A stretch of 45,386 nucleotides of DNA from an uncultured Lachnospiraceae bacterium (GTDB taxonomy: Bacteria; Bacillota; Clostridia; Lachnospirales; Lachnospiraceae), in contig CAMOGQ010000009.1 in assembly GCA_946614165.1 (NCBI GenBank), positions 1 to 45,386 on the forward strand, read 5' to 3'. The notes under the pieces are model-generated. The model made no database searches. It was not told the origin of the DNA and worked only from the letters and a program-made list of their open reading frames with translations. The first letter of the stretch is position 1, and each line of letters begins with the position of its first letter. Positions 8,942-17,077 of the stretch are shown here, in pieces. Position numbers and translations under genes: made by a program.

Positions 8942-9667
8942 ATGCCGGGACTTGGAACCATCATCAATGTAACAGCCATTTTTGCAGCCGGCATCATGGG
9001 CATGCTCTTCGGAGCCAGGATCCCCAAAAGGCTTCAGGACTCCATGATCATCTGCAGCGGCATAGGCACCATCTTCATCGCCGTCAGCGGGGCCATGGAA
9101 AAAATGCTCTTCCTTTCCGGAGAGGGACTGACGAGCCGGGGCAGCATGATGCTGATCCTCTGCCTGACCCTGGGGACCATCACGGGGGAGCTGCTGCAGC
9201 TGGACGAGCGTCTGGAGAATTTCGGGGAGTGGCTGAAAAAGAAGACAGGGAACGCAGGGGACAATTCCTTCGTACACGCCTTCGTAACTGCCTCTCTGAC
9301 CGTTTCCATAGGGGCTATGGCCATCGTGGGATCCATTCAGGACGGCATCAGCCTGGATCCTTCCACTCTGATCGCCAAGTCCGTTCTGGACTTCTTCATC
9401 ATTCTGATCATGACTGCCGCCATGGGAAAGGGCGCCATGTTCTCCGCCGTGCCCGTAGGGCTGCTGCAGGGATCCATGACCATCCTTTCCAGACTGATCA
9501 GCCCGGTCTTTCTGGGAAATCCCGTATCTCTTTCCAACCTGTCCCTGACGGGCTCGGTCCTGATCTTCTGCGTGGGCGTCAACCTGGTCTGGAAGCGGGG
9601 CATCCGGGTGGCCTCCATGCTGCCTGCCCTTGTTTTTTCGGTCCTCTGGGCCTACCTTCCCCTGTAA
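8942..9667 (+). CDS. DUF554 family membrane protein (YdfK/YqgA-like)
   Basis: This is a 241-residue integral membrane protein with about six or seven hydrophobic segments. It matches the DUF554 family by its N-terminal GTIINVTAIFAAGIMGMLFG region, GTITGEL near residue 80 and the VTASLTVSIGAMAIVGSIQDG segment. The family has no established biochemical function. Its start lies 10 bases after the helicase stop, with GAGGGAG upstream, so the two are co-transcribed. A bidirectional-looking terminator begins right at its stop codon. Confidence 0.85.
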   Translation: MPGLGTIINVTAIFAAGIMGMLFGARIPKRLQDSMIICSGIGTIFIAVSGAMEKMLFLSGEGLTSRGSMMLILCLTLGTITGELLQLDERLENFGEWLKKKTGNAGDNSFVHAFVTASLTVSIGAMAIVGSIQDGISLDPSTLIAKSVLDFFIILIMTAAMGKGAMFSAVPVGLLQGSMTILSRLISPVFLGNPVSLSNLSLTGSVLIFCVGVNLVWKRGIRVASMLPALVFSVLWAYLPL

Positions 9668-9699
9668 AAAAATGTCGGCTTTTTGCCGACATTTTTTTT
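9666..9699. terminator. Terminator after the helicase/DUF554 operon
   Basis: AATGTCGGC and GCCGACATT form a stem around a four-T loop, flanked by an A run on the left and eight T residues on the right, so it could work in both directions. It overlaps the DUF554 stop codon. Confidence 0.93.
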
Positions 9700-9741
9700 G
9701 CGGTTTATTCCTGCGGCATATCAGGGTCAGGCCGGATATGG

Positions 9742-9747
9742 TACAAT
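9742..9747 (+). promoter_or_regulatory. Extended -10 for the lipoprotein operon
   Basis: TACAAT is preceded by TGG and lies about 50 bases before the ATG at 9796. The -35 region is poor (TATCAG at 17 bases). Confidence 0.4.
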
Positions 9748-9795
9748 AAACAGGTAGACGCATAAATTGCGGCAAAGGCCGCAGGGGGTATATCA

Positions 9796-10668
9796 ATGCG
9801 TAAAAGATCAGGCTTTATTTTCAGACGGATGATCCTTACGGCGGTGCTGTCGGCCGTCCTTTTCCTGCTTATGTCCTGTGCCCGCAGTCAGGAGAGCCAG
9901 CTTTCCCTGGCCCAGTCCATAGAACTGGATGAAAATGCTGCGGCAGAGGTGGAGTTCGAGACCGTCCGGGAAAACGGCAGGGAGTACGGACAGATCACCG
10001 GGATCAGCGAAAGCGGAGAAACGGTCTGGACCAGAAAGACCCATTCCTACGCCAGCACCCAGACAGACCGGGTGGCGGATGTGGGCATCCGGGGGAATCT
10101 TTATTATTACGTGGAAGGCGGCGATATCGTGGCATTGAGCCGCCAGGACGGGAGCCGGGTCTGGAAAAACATGGAATTCGGCGGCTGTCCCGCCAAAGGC
10201 GCCTTTGCCTTTGACGAAGACAACAGGCTTTTTATCACCGGCTATCTGGGCCCCCAGCTTTTTGCCGTGGACATGAACGGACTGACGGTGGCCAGAGAGG
10301 TCTCGCTGGGAGAGGGCTACAGACATCCTGTGTCTCTTGCCCTGGAAGGCTCCAGGGCGGTGGTCACCTTTGAGGAAGGACCGGGATCTGCGCCGGGATC
10401 GCCCGTGGAAGGGACGCTTTACGTGGATATCGATTCCATGACGGCCTCCGATCGGGAAGAGGGAGAGAGGGAGATCTACGTGGTCAACGTTTCTTCTTCG
10501 TTAAAGCTCCGTACAGGCCCGTCTCTGAGCTCCGCCACCCTGACGGGGCTCAAGTCCGGGACCAGGCTCTATATGATCCGCATGGAGGGAGACTGGGCCT
10601 ATGTGGAGGTGGAAGAATCCGGACAGACCGGTTATGTATATGCCCAGTATATAAAGCCTGCCCAGTAG
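9796..10668 (+). CDS. SH3-domain lipoprotein with PQQ-like propeller blades
   Basis: This is a probable cell-surface lipoprotein. The N terminus has basic residues, a hydrophobic stretch and a lipobox LMSC with the lipidated Cys28. Residues about 95-190 contain GDIVALSRQDGSRVWKN and GPQLFAVDM, which look like PQQ/WD-type beta-propeller strands. Residues about 226-288 form a bacterial SH3 domain (VVNVSSSLKLRTGPSLSSATL ending GYVYAQYI), usually a peptidoglycan-binding module. GGGGG lies seven bases before the ATG. It is first in a three-gene operon with a small membrane protein and a zinc-ribbon LRR protein. The substrate is unknown. The lipoprotein and SH3 calls are firm; the propeller is tentative. 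Confidence 0.85.
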   Translation: MRKRSGFIFRRMILTAVLSAVLFLLMSCARSQESQLSLAQSIELDENAAAEVEFETVRENGREYGQITGISESGETVWTRKTHSYASTQTDRVADVGIRGNLYYYVEGGDIVALSRQDGSRVWKNMEFGGCPAKGAFAFDEDNRLFITGYLGPQLFAVDMNGLTVAREVSLGEGYRHPVSLALEGSRAVVTFEEGPGSAPGSPVEGTLYVDIDSMTASDREEGEREIYVVNVSSSLKLRTGPSLSSATLTGLKSGTRLYMIRMEGDWAYVEVEESGQTGYVYAQYIKPAQ

Positions 10669-10686
10669 GCGGAGGGGAGAAGGAGA

Positions 10687-10962
10687 ATGGATTTTAAGAT
10701 CAATTCCAGAACAGGTGCCTACCTGTTTATGACCATAGGCGTGACCTTTATTTTCGCAGGACTTTTTCTGACTGCCCAGGGAAGAGGCAGCGGCGGCATG
10801 AACGGCCTTCTGGCCATCGCGGGCGGCCTGTGCATGGGCAAGGGCTTTACCATCATCAGGCACCTGTCCGATGACGAGAAGAAAGGGACGTCCGGGAAGG
10901 GGAAGGGAAAGACCGGAACTGCCGGCCTGAACCGGTCTCAGAGACGCAGAAAGAAAGGATAA
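10687..10962 (+). CDS. Small membrane protein, unknown
   Basis: The 91-residue protein has two hydrophobic segments (about 11-31 and 39-57) and a very basic C-terminal tail rich in Lys, Gly and Arg that probably faces the cytoplasm. I do not recognise a family. GGAGGGGAGAAGGAG precedes the ATG, 18 bases after the lipoprotein stop, so it is translated from the same message. The next gene starts four bases after its stop. Confidence 0.7.
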   Translation: MDFKINSRTGAYLFMTIGVTFIFAGLFLTAQGRGSGGMNGLLAIAGGLCMGKGFTIIRHLSDDEKKGTSGKGKGKTGTAGLNRSQRRRKKG

Positions 10963-10966
10963 ATCC

Positions 10967-11959
10967 ATGGAAGGCAAATGGATCCCGGCGATCTGTCCGG
11001 AATGCTCCGCCGCAGTGAGCGCTCTCCCGGGAAGGGAGAAGGATCTCTGCCCCTACTGCAGGAAGTGGTATCCGGTGGAGGAGGCTTCGGCGGCGTTTAA
11101 AAGAGCCTGGCGGCCAGTATCGGAAGCTGCCTCTTCTTCCGGAGAGGAAGAGCGGCACATCGTGGGCTTCGATATCCGGGGAGGCGTGCTGCGCAAATAC
11201 AACGGGGCGGCCAGGGAAGTGGAGATCCCCGCTTCTGTGACCGAGATCGGGGCCGAAGCCTTCCGGGGATCTGACATCTTGCGCGTGATCCTGCCGCCTT
11301 CCCTCAGAAAGATCGGCTATATGGCCTTTGCGGAGAGCAGACGGCTGGAGAAGGTAGAGGGGCTTTACTATGCGGAGACCATAGAGGGCTATGCCTTCTA
11401 CAGCTGCCGCATGCTGAAGGAACTGGATGTTTCCGGCGCCTTCAGTCTGGGAGAGGGCGTTTTTGCCCGCTGCCCCAGACTGGAGAGGGTCACCGGGCTG
11501 GAGAGGGCCGCAGAGATTCCCGCCTTTGCATTCACCAATGATACTTCCATCCGGGAGCTGCGCCTGGAGGGTGCTGAACGGATCGGGCCCTCCGCCCTGG
11601 CGGGCTGCGACAGCCTGCGGCGCATCTATGTATCGGAGCGGGCCCTGAAGGCACAGCAAAAGAGCACCGGCTCCGAAAGCTGGTGCTCTTATACCTCTGC
11701 ATCCTCCAATATGTTCCGGCCGGGACGATGCCCCGAGCTTTCGGAAGTTTTTGCAGGCGGAAGGCCTCTGGTCCTGGACGAGACGACAGGATCTCTGGAG
11801 AGCAGCATCCGCAGGAACCTGGAGGGGTCCGACCTGGCGGACCGCTACGTCAAGGCCAGCCGCTGGAAAGCGGAGGGGCGCTGCCCCTACTGCGGGGGCC
11901 ATTTCAGAGGGTTCTTCCGCAGAACCTGCAGCCAGTGCCGCCGCCCCAAGGATTACTGA
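10967..11959 (+). CDS. Intracellular BspA-type leucine-rich-repeat protein with zinc ribbons at both ends
   Basis: The 330-residue protein has no signal peptide. An N-terminal zinc ribbon uses Cys10, Cys13, Cys28 and Cys31 (CPEC...CPYC). Residues about 75-230 are LRR_5/BspA-type repeats, with phrases such as EIPASVTEIGAEAFRGSD and LPPSLRKIGYMAFAESRRL. A second ribbon sits at the very C terminus, with Cys306, Cys309, Cys321 and Cys324. BspA-type repeats are usually found on secreted adhesins, so a cytosolic protein bracketed by zinc ribbons is unusual and suggests a binding or scaffold role. It is third in the operon, four bases after the previous stop, with AAAGGA as ribosome site. Its stop directly abuts the stop of the opposite-strand gene at 11960. 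Function unknown. Confidence 0.8.
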   Translation: MEGKWIPAICPECSAAVSALPGREKDLCPYCRKWYPVEEASAAFKRAWRPVSEAASSSGEEERHIVGFDIRGGVLRKYNGAAREVEIPASVTEIGAEAFRGSDILRVILPPSLRKIGYMAFAESRRLEKVEGLYYAETIEGYAFYSCRMLKELDVSGAFSLGEGVFARCPRLERVTGLERAAEIPAFAFTNDTSIRELRLEGAERIGPSALAGCDSLRRIYVSERALKAQQKSTGSESWCSYTSASSNMFRPGRCPELSEVFAGGRPLVLDETTGSLESSIRRNLEGSDLADRYVKASRWKAEGRCPYCGGHFRGFFRRTCSQCRRPKDY

Positions 11960-12352
11960 TCAGAACCCGATCTCGACGGGAGCCTCCGTAAAGGAGGAGA
12001 TGGTGGCCTTTCCTTCTGTCAGAGCGAAAACGGCCGTGTTGCCGTCGCCTGCCTGATACATCCCCTTCAGTTCGGGGTGGGCATCCAGCATGTGGACCTG
12101 GGCCTCCAGACGATCGTCCAGGACGGCCTTTGCCTGCACGCGGATCCATTTGCCGCCGTTCATGGCGCAGATCTCGACTTTGGGATTGGCCAGCATCTGC
12201 TTTGCCACGTCCTTTACAAGTCCGGTCTGGATGGTCAGACGGCCGTCGAAAATGTCGATGGTGCCGAAAGGACGGACTCTGGGCTGGTCTCCGTCCATGG
12301 TGGCCAGGTAATAGGTGCCCGCTGCTTTCAGGAAATCATAAATTCTCTGCAT
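11960..12352 (-). CDS. Pyridoxamine 5'-phosphate oxidase-like FMN split-barrel protein
   Basis: The 130 residues match the small PNPOx-like split-barrel family, which binds FMN or related flavins. The N terminus LKAAGTYYLATMDGDQPRVR followed by PFG is characteristic, as is NPKVEICAMNGGKWIRV in the middle. These proteins are usually flavin reductases or flavin carriers of uncertain substrate and rarely true pyridoxamine oxidases. AAGGAGG lies before the ATG. A 7-bp GGGATGC/GCATCCC hairpin (12367-12383) sits just upstream of the ribosome site and could affect translation. It is a single gene, tail to tail with the LRR gene with no bases between. Confidence 0.88.
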   Translation of the reverse strand: MQRIYDFLKAAGTYYLATMDGDQPRVRPFGTIDIFDGRLTIQTGLVKDVAKQMLANPKVEICAMNGGKWIRVQAKAVLDDRLEAQVHMLDAHPELKGMYQAGDGNTAVFALTEGKATISSFTEAPVEIGF

Positions 12353-12484
12353 GTGTTACCTCCTTGGGGATGCGCGGCATCCCGATATTCTGTAATAAAT
12401 TGCTTACAATTTATTATAGCATCCCAGAGGTATCTGTATACCCGCAAAATCTGTATTCTGTCTTATAATTTCCGTCAGTTTTTT

Positions 12485-12527
12485 GGCTCTTTCTGGACTG
12501 GATGTCCCATGAAAGAGCCTTTTTTTG
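12485..12527 (+). terminator. Terminator-like hairpin upstream of the symporter gene
   Basis: GGCTCTTTC and GAAAGAGCC form a 9-bp stem with a 17-base loop, followed by eight T residues. It points in the direction of the symporter gene at 12581 although no plus-strand gene ends just before it. A TATAAT follows at 12529-12534. It may stop read-through or act as an attenuator for the symporter operon. No glycine riboswitch consensus was found in 12353-12580. Confidence 0.75.
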
Positions 12528-12580
12528 ATATAATGAACAATCATATTCCCAAAAAGAAACAAAGAAAGAGAGGAACATGA

Positions 12581-13993
12581 ATGATCACACAGATGCTTGA
12601 AAACATTGACAGCATTCTCTACTATCCGATCCTGATCATAATTCTGGCCGCGGCCGGACTTTACTTTACGATCCGGTCCAGATTCGTCCAGATCCGTCTC
12701 CTGGGAGAATCCTGCGCCCTGATCCTGGAAAAGCCCGAGGGGGGCGACCATCATGTATCCTCCTTCCAGGCCCTGATGGTCTCCACGGCCTCCCGCGTTG
12801 GCACCGGCAACATCATCGGCGTTTCCACGGCCATCTGCATGGGCGGCCCGGGCGCCTGCTTCTGGATGTGGCTCATGGCCATCATCGGTGCGGCCTCTGC
12901 CTTTACCGAGTCCACCCTGGCCCAGATCTATAAAAAGACGGACGAGAGAGGCGCCTTTTACGGCGGCCCCGCCTACTACATCGAAAAGGCCCTGGGCGCT
13001 CCGGTCTTTTCCTCCATTTTCTGCGTATTCCTGCTGCTGACCTACGCATTCGGCTTCAACCTGCTCTGCTCCTACAACCTCCAGTCCACCTTTGCGGTCT
13101 ACAGCTTCTATGATCCCAAAACGACGCCCGCTGTGATCGGCGCCATTCTGGCGGTCCTGGTGGGCTACTGCCTGATGGGCGGAGGAAAGCGCATCGTCAG
13201 ACTGACCAGCGTCATCGTTCCCTTCATGGGCATCGCCTACGTGATCATCTCCCTGATCGTGATCTTTGTCAACTTCCGTCATGTGCCGGCCATGTTTGCA
13301 GAGATCTTCAGGGACGCCTTCAATTTCCGGGCTATTTTCGGCGGCGTCGCAGGCTCCTGCATGATCTACGGCATCAAGAGAGGCCTCTATTCCAATGAAG
13401 CAGGCGTAGGCTCCGCTCCCAACGCTTCCGCGTCCGCAAACGTGACCCATCCCGTCAAGCAGGGCCTGGTACAGACGGTTTCCGTCTATATCGATACCGT
13501 CCTTCTGTGCACGGCCACAGCCCTGATGTGCCTGTCCACCGGCGTGGCCCACAACGCTGAGGTCAGCGGAGCTCCCTATGTCCAGAATGCCATCTCCACG
13601 GTCTTCGGCCCCATCGGCCCCTTCTTCATTACGGTGGCCATGGTCCTCTTTGCCTTTACGACCCTTCTGGGCAACCTCTACTACTGTGACAACGCCCTGG
13701 CCTTCCTGAACCACAAGAGGCCTCCTTCAAAGGCCTTTATGAGAGTCTTCTACCTGGCCTGTGTGGCAGTGATCTTTGCCGGCGCCATCACATCCGCGGA
13801 TGCCTGCTGGGCCCTGGCCGACATTGCCATGGGCGGCATGACCATCATCAACCTGCCCGCCTGCGTGGTCCTCAGCCACGAAGCCATCGGGGCTCTGAAG
13901 GATTACGAGAAGCAGAAGAAGGCAGGACAGAACCCTGTCTTCCGTACAAAGAATATCGGTCTGAATCCGGATGAATTCGACTGGTGGAAGTAA
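12581..13993 (+). CDS. Alanine/glycine:cation symporter (AGCS family)
   Basis: This is a sodium- or proton-coupled importer of alanine, glycine or related small amino acids. The 470 residues have the AGCS family length and about 10-11 membrane segments. Diagnostic stretches are TASRVGTGNIIGVSTAI, FYGGPAYYIEKALG and GLYSNEAGVGSAPNASASA. The chosen ATG is at 12581; another ATG four bases earlier (ATGAATG) is in a different frame and terminates quickly. AGAGAGGAA precedes it. The stop is 13 bases before a hydrolase gene and an aminotransferase follows, so import is coupled genetically to two catabolic enzymes. Exact substrate is not determined. Confidence 0.93.
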   Translation: MITQMLENIDSILYYPILIIILAAAGLYFTIRSRFVQIRLLGESCALILEKPEGGDHHVSSFQALMVSTASRVGTGNIIGVSTAICMGGPGACFWMWLMAIIGAASAFTESTLAQIYKKTDERGAFYGGPAYYIEKALGAPVFSSIFCVFLLLTYAFGFNLLCSYNLQSTFAVYSFYDPKTTPAVIGAILAVLVGYCLMGGGKRIVRLTSVIVPFMGIAYVIISLIVIFVNFRHVPAMFAEIFRDAFNFRAIFGGVAGSCMIYGIKRGLYSNEAGVGSAPNASASANVTHPVKQGLVQTVSVYIDTVLLCTATALMCLSTGVAHNAEVSGAPYVQNAISTVFGPIGPFFITVAMVLFAFTTLLGNLYYCDNALAFLNHKRPPSKAFMRVFYLACVAVIFAGAITSADACWALADIAMGGMTIINLPACVVLSHEAIGALKDYEKQKKAGQNPVFRTKNIGLNPDEFDWWK

Positions 13994-14006
13994 GGGGGAG
14001 TAAAAT

Positions 14007-14987
14007 ATGATCAACTGGCGTAAACCTCTCTGGGAAAAGCAGGAATACCGCTACCCTCACGGAGCGGGCGTGGGTTTTTCCCCTTTCCTGACAGCCTATC
14101 TGCATGAAGACCAGGAAGTAAGACCCATCATGATCGTGGTGCCCGGAGGTGCCTACCGCTATCCCAGCGTAAGGGAGGCCGCGCCTGTTGCCAGGCGCTT
14201 TTATGATCTGGGCTATCAGGCCTTTGTCCTGACCTACACCTGCAATCCGGCCCTGAAAGTCCCCCTGGGCATGCAGCCCCTGGACGATCTGGCCAGGGCC
14301 GTCCGCCTGGTCCGTATGGGGGCGGAAGAGATGCATGGGGATCCCCATCGCCTTATCGTATGCGGCTTTTCCGCAGGCGGGCATCTGGCGGCCTCCCTCT
14401 GCGTCCACCATGCCGACGCAGAGGACCCGGATCCCGAAAAGAACAGGGTCCCGGCCAGGCCCGATGCGGCCGTCCTGTCCTATCCGGTCATAACGTCCGA
14501 TCCGGCCGTGACCCATGCAGTGACCATGCAGGCCCTTCTGGGGGAGGATCCTCCGACTGCCTTTACGGAATATATGTCCCTGGAAAAGCAGGTGCAGGCG
14601 GATACCCCTCCCGCCTATCTCTGGTCCACCGTCACGGATGAGAGCGTTCCCATGGAGAACGCCCTGCGGTACGGCATGGCCCTGCGGGAGAAGAAGGTTC
14701 CCTTTGAACTGCATGTTTATTCCCAGGGAAAGCACGGCCTGTCTCTGGGAGACGAGGACTGGGCCCTCAGAAGGTGCACCGAGACCTACGTACGGGAGCA
14801 GGAGCTTGCCGTCTTAAAGGCGGCGGAGGAGGGAAGGATCCCCATGTCCGAAGAGGAAAAGGACGAATTCTTTAAGGCCTTCCTCTACGGTCCCTATGCG
14901 GGAGAGAAGGCGGCCGATACGCCGGCTCCCTGGATCGGAAGCTGGCCCGAAATGGCGGACAGCTTTATTAAAAGGACCCTGCACTGA
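14007..14987 (+). CDS. Alpha/beta hydrolase (esterase/peptidase-like)
   Basis: This is a serine hydrolase of the BD-FAE/acetyl-xylan-esterase-like group. An oxyanion segment VVPGGAYRYPS is near residue 40. The nucleophile elbow GFSAGG gives Ser122, TVTDES gives Asp211 and GKHGLS gives His243, a complete catalytic triad. The family is usually about 250-300 residues. The 326 here include a C-terminal extension with PWIGSWPEMADSFI. No signal peptide is visible, so it is cytoplasmic. GGGGGAG lies before the ATG, 13 bases after the symporter stop, and the aminotransferase starts 33 bases after its end. Its natural ester or amide is unknown; a substrate imported by the symporter is inference from context. 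Confidence 0.88.
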   Translation: MINWRKPLWEKQEYRYPHGAGVGFSPFLTAYLHEDQEVRPIMIVVPGGAYRYPSVREAAPVARRFYDLGYQAFVLTYTCNPALKVPLGMQPLDDLARAVRLVRMGAEEMHGDPHRLIVCGFSAGGHLAASLCVHHADAEDPDPEKNRVPARPDAAVLSYPVITSDPAVTHAVTMQALLGEDPPTAFTEYMSLEKQVQADTPPAYLWSTVTDESVPMENALRYGMALREKKVPFELHVYSQGKHGLSLGDEDWALRRCTETYVREQELAVLKAAEEGRIPMSEEEKDEFFKAFLYGPYAGEKAADTPAPWIGSWPEMADSFIKRTLH

Positions 14988-15020
14988 CGGAAATTCAAGG
15001 CAAAACAAGGGGGGCAGCCC

Positions 15021-16238
15021 ATGCAGTATGATTTTACATCCATTATAGACAGAAGAGGAAAGGACGCCCTGGCGGTGGACGCGGTGGGAGATCCCCGGAT
15101 CCCCATCGCCCCGGCGGCCCCCGCTGAGGGCTTTGACCTGATTCCCCTCTGGGTGGCGGACATGAACTTTCCTACCCTGCCCGATATCCAGGAGGCCGTC
15201 ATAGAAAGGGCAAAGCACCCAATGTTCGGCTATTACCTGCCATCCGACGCCTACTACGAAAGCATCCTCCGCTGGCATGCGGTGCGGAACGGGGTCAGGG
15301 ACCTGGACAGGGACTCCATAGGCTACGAGAACGGAGTCCTGGGAGGACTCGCCTCTGCCATACAGGTCCTGGGAGGCCCGGGCACCAGAGTCCTTCTCCA
15401 TTCCCCCACCTATGTGGGCTTTACGGGGACCCTGAAGAACAACGGCTGTACCATCGTGCACAGCCCCCTGAAAAAGGACGCGCAGGGCATCTGGCGCATG
15501 GATCTGAAGGACATGGAAGAGAAGTTTGAAAGCGGGATCCGGATCCTGGTCTTCTGTTCCCCTCATAATCCCTGCGGCCGGGTCTGGGAAAAGGAAGAGC
15601 TGGAAGACATGATGGATCTGTGCAGGCGCTGTGACGTGACCGTCATCTCCGACGAGATCTGGTCCGACATCATCCTGGAGGGACACAGACATATCCCCAC
15701 CCAGTCGGTGTCGGAGGACGCGGCCATGCGGACGGTGGCTCTTTACGCCCCCTCCAAGACCTTCAACCTGGCAGGACTGATCGGCGCCTATCACATCATC
15801 CGGAACGAAGAGCTGAGAAAGAAGATCCGCAGGCAGGCCTCCGTCAGTCACTACAACGAAATGAATGTCCTGTCCATGCATGCCCTGACGGCGGCCTATT
15901 CCGACCACGGCATGGAATGGGTGGATCAGCTGCGGAAAGCCCTGGGCAGGAACGTCGACTTTTCCTGCGGCTATATTAAAGACCGATTTGAAGGGGTATC
16001 GGTCTCCCGGCCCCAGGGCACCTACATGCTTTTTGCCGACTGCACCGACTGGTGCAGAGATCACGGAAAGACCATAGAGGATGTGGAGAAAGCCGCCTGG
16101 AGAGTCGGCTGTGCTGTGCAGGACGGCCGTGCCTTCCACGGGCCCTGCCACCTGCGCATCAACTTGGCGTCTCCGTTTGCCAGAATCGAGGAGGCCTTTG
16201 ACAGACTGGACCGCTATGTATTCAGAGGAGAATTCTGA
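15021..16238 (+). CDS. MalY/PatB-type PLP-dependent aminotransferase (C-S lyase)
   Basis: This fold-type I PLP enzyme resembles MalY/PatB cystathionine beta-lyases. The N terminus LIPLWVADMNFPT and the middle VFCSPHNPCGRVW are typical, and the PLP lysine is Lys246 in APSKTFNLAG. Its 405 residues match the family (about 390). Members cleave the C-S bond of cystathionine or cysteine conjugates to give pyruvate, ammonia and a thiol, although some are ordinary aminotransferases. GGGGGG precedes the ATG. As the last gene of the symporter-hydrolase operon it could process an amino acid released by the hydrolase. That pathway is inference. Confidence 0.88.
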   Translation: MQYDFTSIIDRRGKDALAVDAVGDPRIPIAPAAPAEGFDLIPLWVADMNFPTLPDIQEAVIERAKHPMFGYYLPSDAYYESILRWHAVRNGVRDLDRDSIGYENGVLGGLASAIQVLGGPGTRVLLHSPTYVGFTGTLKNNGCTIVHSPLKKDAQGIWRMDLKDMEEKFESGIRILVFCSPHNPCGRVWEKEELEDMMDLCRRCDVTVISDEIWSDIILEGHRHIPTQSVSEDAAMRTVALYAPSKTFNLAGLIGAYHIIRNEELRKKIRRQASVSHYNEMNVLSMHALTAAYSDHGMEWVDQLRKALGRNVDFSCGYIKDRFEGVSVSRPQGTYMLFADCTDWCRDHGKTIEDVEKAAWRVGCAVQDGRAFHGPCHLRINLASPFARIEEAFDRLDRYVFRGEF

Positions 16239-16326
16239 CAAAGCGTCCGGAAAGCACATGCAGACATAAGAAAACGCGGTCCGAAAAAAGGCCGCAGCCT
16301 GTTTGAGAGAAAGAAGGGGAAAGGGA

Positions 16327-16824
16327 ATGGAAGAACAGGATCAGATCATCATGATGACAGGAACAGAGCAGGAGCCCGGAGAGGAGATCTCCAGGGCCAG
16401 GACGTCCTCCGCAAAGACAGCGGCGGCAAAGAAGACCGCTTCGAAAACAGGGGCGGCGGCGAAGACAGCTTCGAAGACAGGTGCCAAGACCGCGGCAAAG
16501 ACCGCAGCGAAGAAACCCGCTTCGGGGACAGCGGCAAAAAAGACGTCTTCGTCTTCCACGGCCAAAAAGCCTGCAGGGACAGCGGCAAAAAAGACCGCTG
16601 CTTCCACCCAGCCCAAACTGACCGCCAGGGAAAAGAAGCTGATCCAGAATTACCGCAAATGCGGTGAGGCAGGAAAGCTCATGATCGATACCATGGCAGA
16701 AAAGACTGCCGAAATGGGAGGAAAGGGGAGCGGCTCCGACTCCGAATCCGGACTGGGCTCTGTCCTTTCTTCCATCACACAGAACCTGGATCTGAGTTCT
16801 CTGACAGGACTTCTGGGCAAGTAA
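16327..16824 (+). CDS. Histone-H1-like Ala/Lys-rich protein
   Basis: The 165-residue protein has an acidic N terminus (1-23) and then about 70 residues of low-complexity repeats built from KTASKTG, KTAAK, AAKKPA and TAAKKT. This resembles the C-terminal tail of histone H1 and bacterial AlgP/HctB-type DNA-binding proteins. Residues about 97-120 (LTAREKKLIQNYRKCGEAGKL) look like an ordinary helix, and the end is Ser/Gly/Leu-rich. The ATG at 16327 follows AAGGGGAAAGGG. A TTG at 16303 would add eight residues but lacks a good ribosome site. DNA binding and compaction are inferred from composition only. It lies 88 bases after the aminotransferase and before the hairpin at 16976. Confidence 0.75.
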   Translation: MEEQDQIIMMTGTEQEPGEEISRARTSSAKTAAAKKTASKTGAAAKTASKTGAKTAAKTAAKKPASGTAAKKTSSSSTAKKPAGTAAKKTAASTQPKLTAREKKLIQNYRKCGEAGKLMIDTMAEKTAEMGGKGSGSDSESGLGSVLSSITQNLDLSSLTGLLGK

Positions 16825-16975
16825 CAAGCGGGAGAGGAGAGGCCTTCAGACATTGTTAGGATTATTTTCGAAAATCTTTCGCTCCTCTTTATGAGATTTT
16901 TAGAATCGTATGCTATCTTAATTATGAACGAAGAAGACTACGAAAAATCTCCCCCTCATATGAAATCTAATGTCA

Positions 16976-16999
16976 GTCCCTCCGCGAAAGCGGAGGGAC
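16976..16999 (+). terminator. GAAA-tetraloop hairpin, probable terminator
   Basis: GTCCCTCCGC and its exact complement form a 10-bp stem closed by a GAAA tetraloop. The following TTGTCATTT is only a moderate U tract. It probably ends the H1-like gene transcript or a short RNA started in the AT-rich part just upstream. Confidence 0.7.
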
Positions 17000-17048
17000 T
17001 TGTCATTTGCGGGAAAGCCGGGGCCTTTCGGATTCCCGGCGGATCCGG

Positions 17049-17077
17049 TTTACTTTTACCTTTTCCCCCTGTAAAAT
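17049..17077 (+). promoter_or_regulatory. Promoter of the FGGY-domain gene
   Basis: TTTACT and TAAAAT are separated by exactly 17 bases, with the coding start 36 bases beyond the -10. This supports the ATG at 17113 as the real start. Confidence 0.6.

Noticed and set aside
12353-12580. Glycine riboswitch before the AGCS symporter
   Set aside because: Such riboswitches are frequent in this position, but the conserved GGAGAG and GCACCG-type core is not present. Only a simple terminator hairpin is visible.
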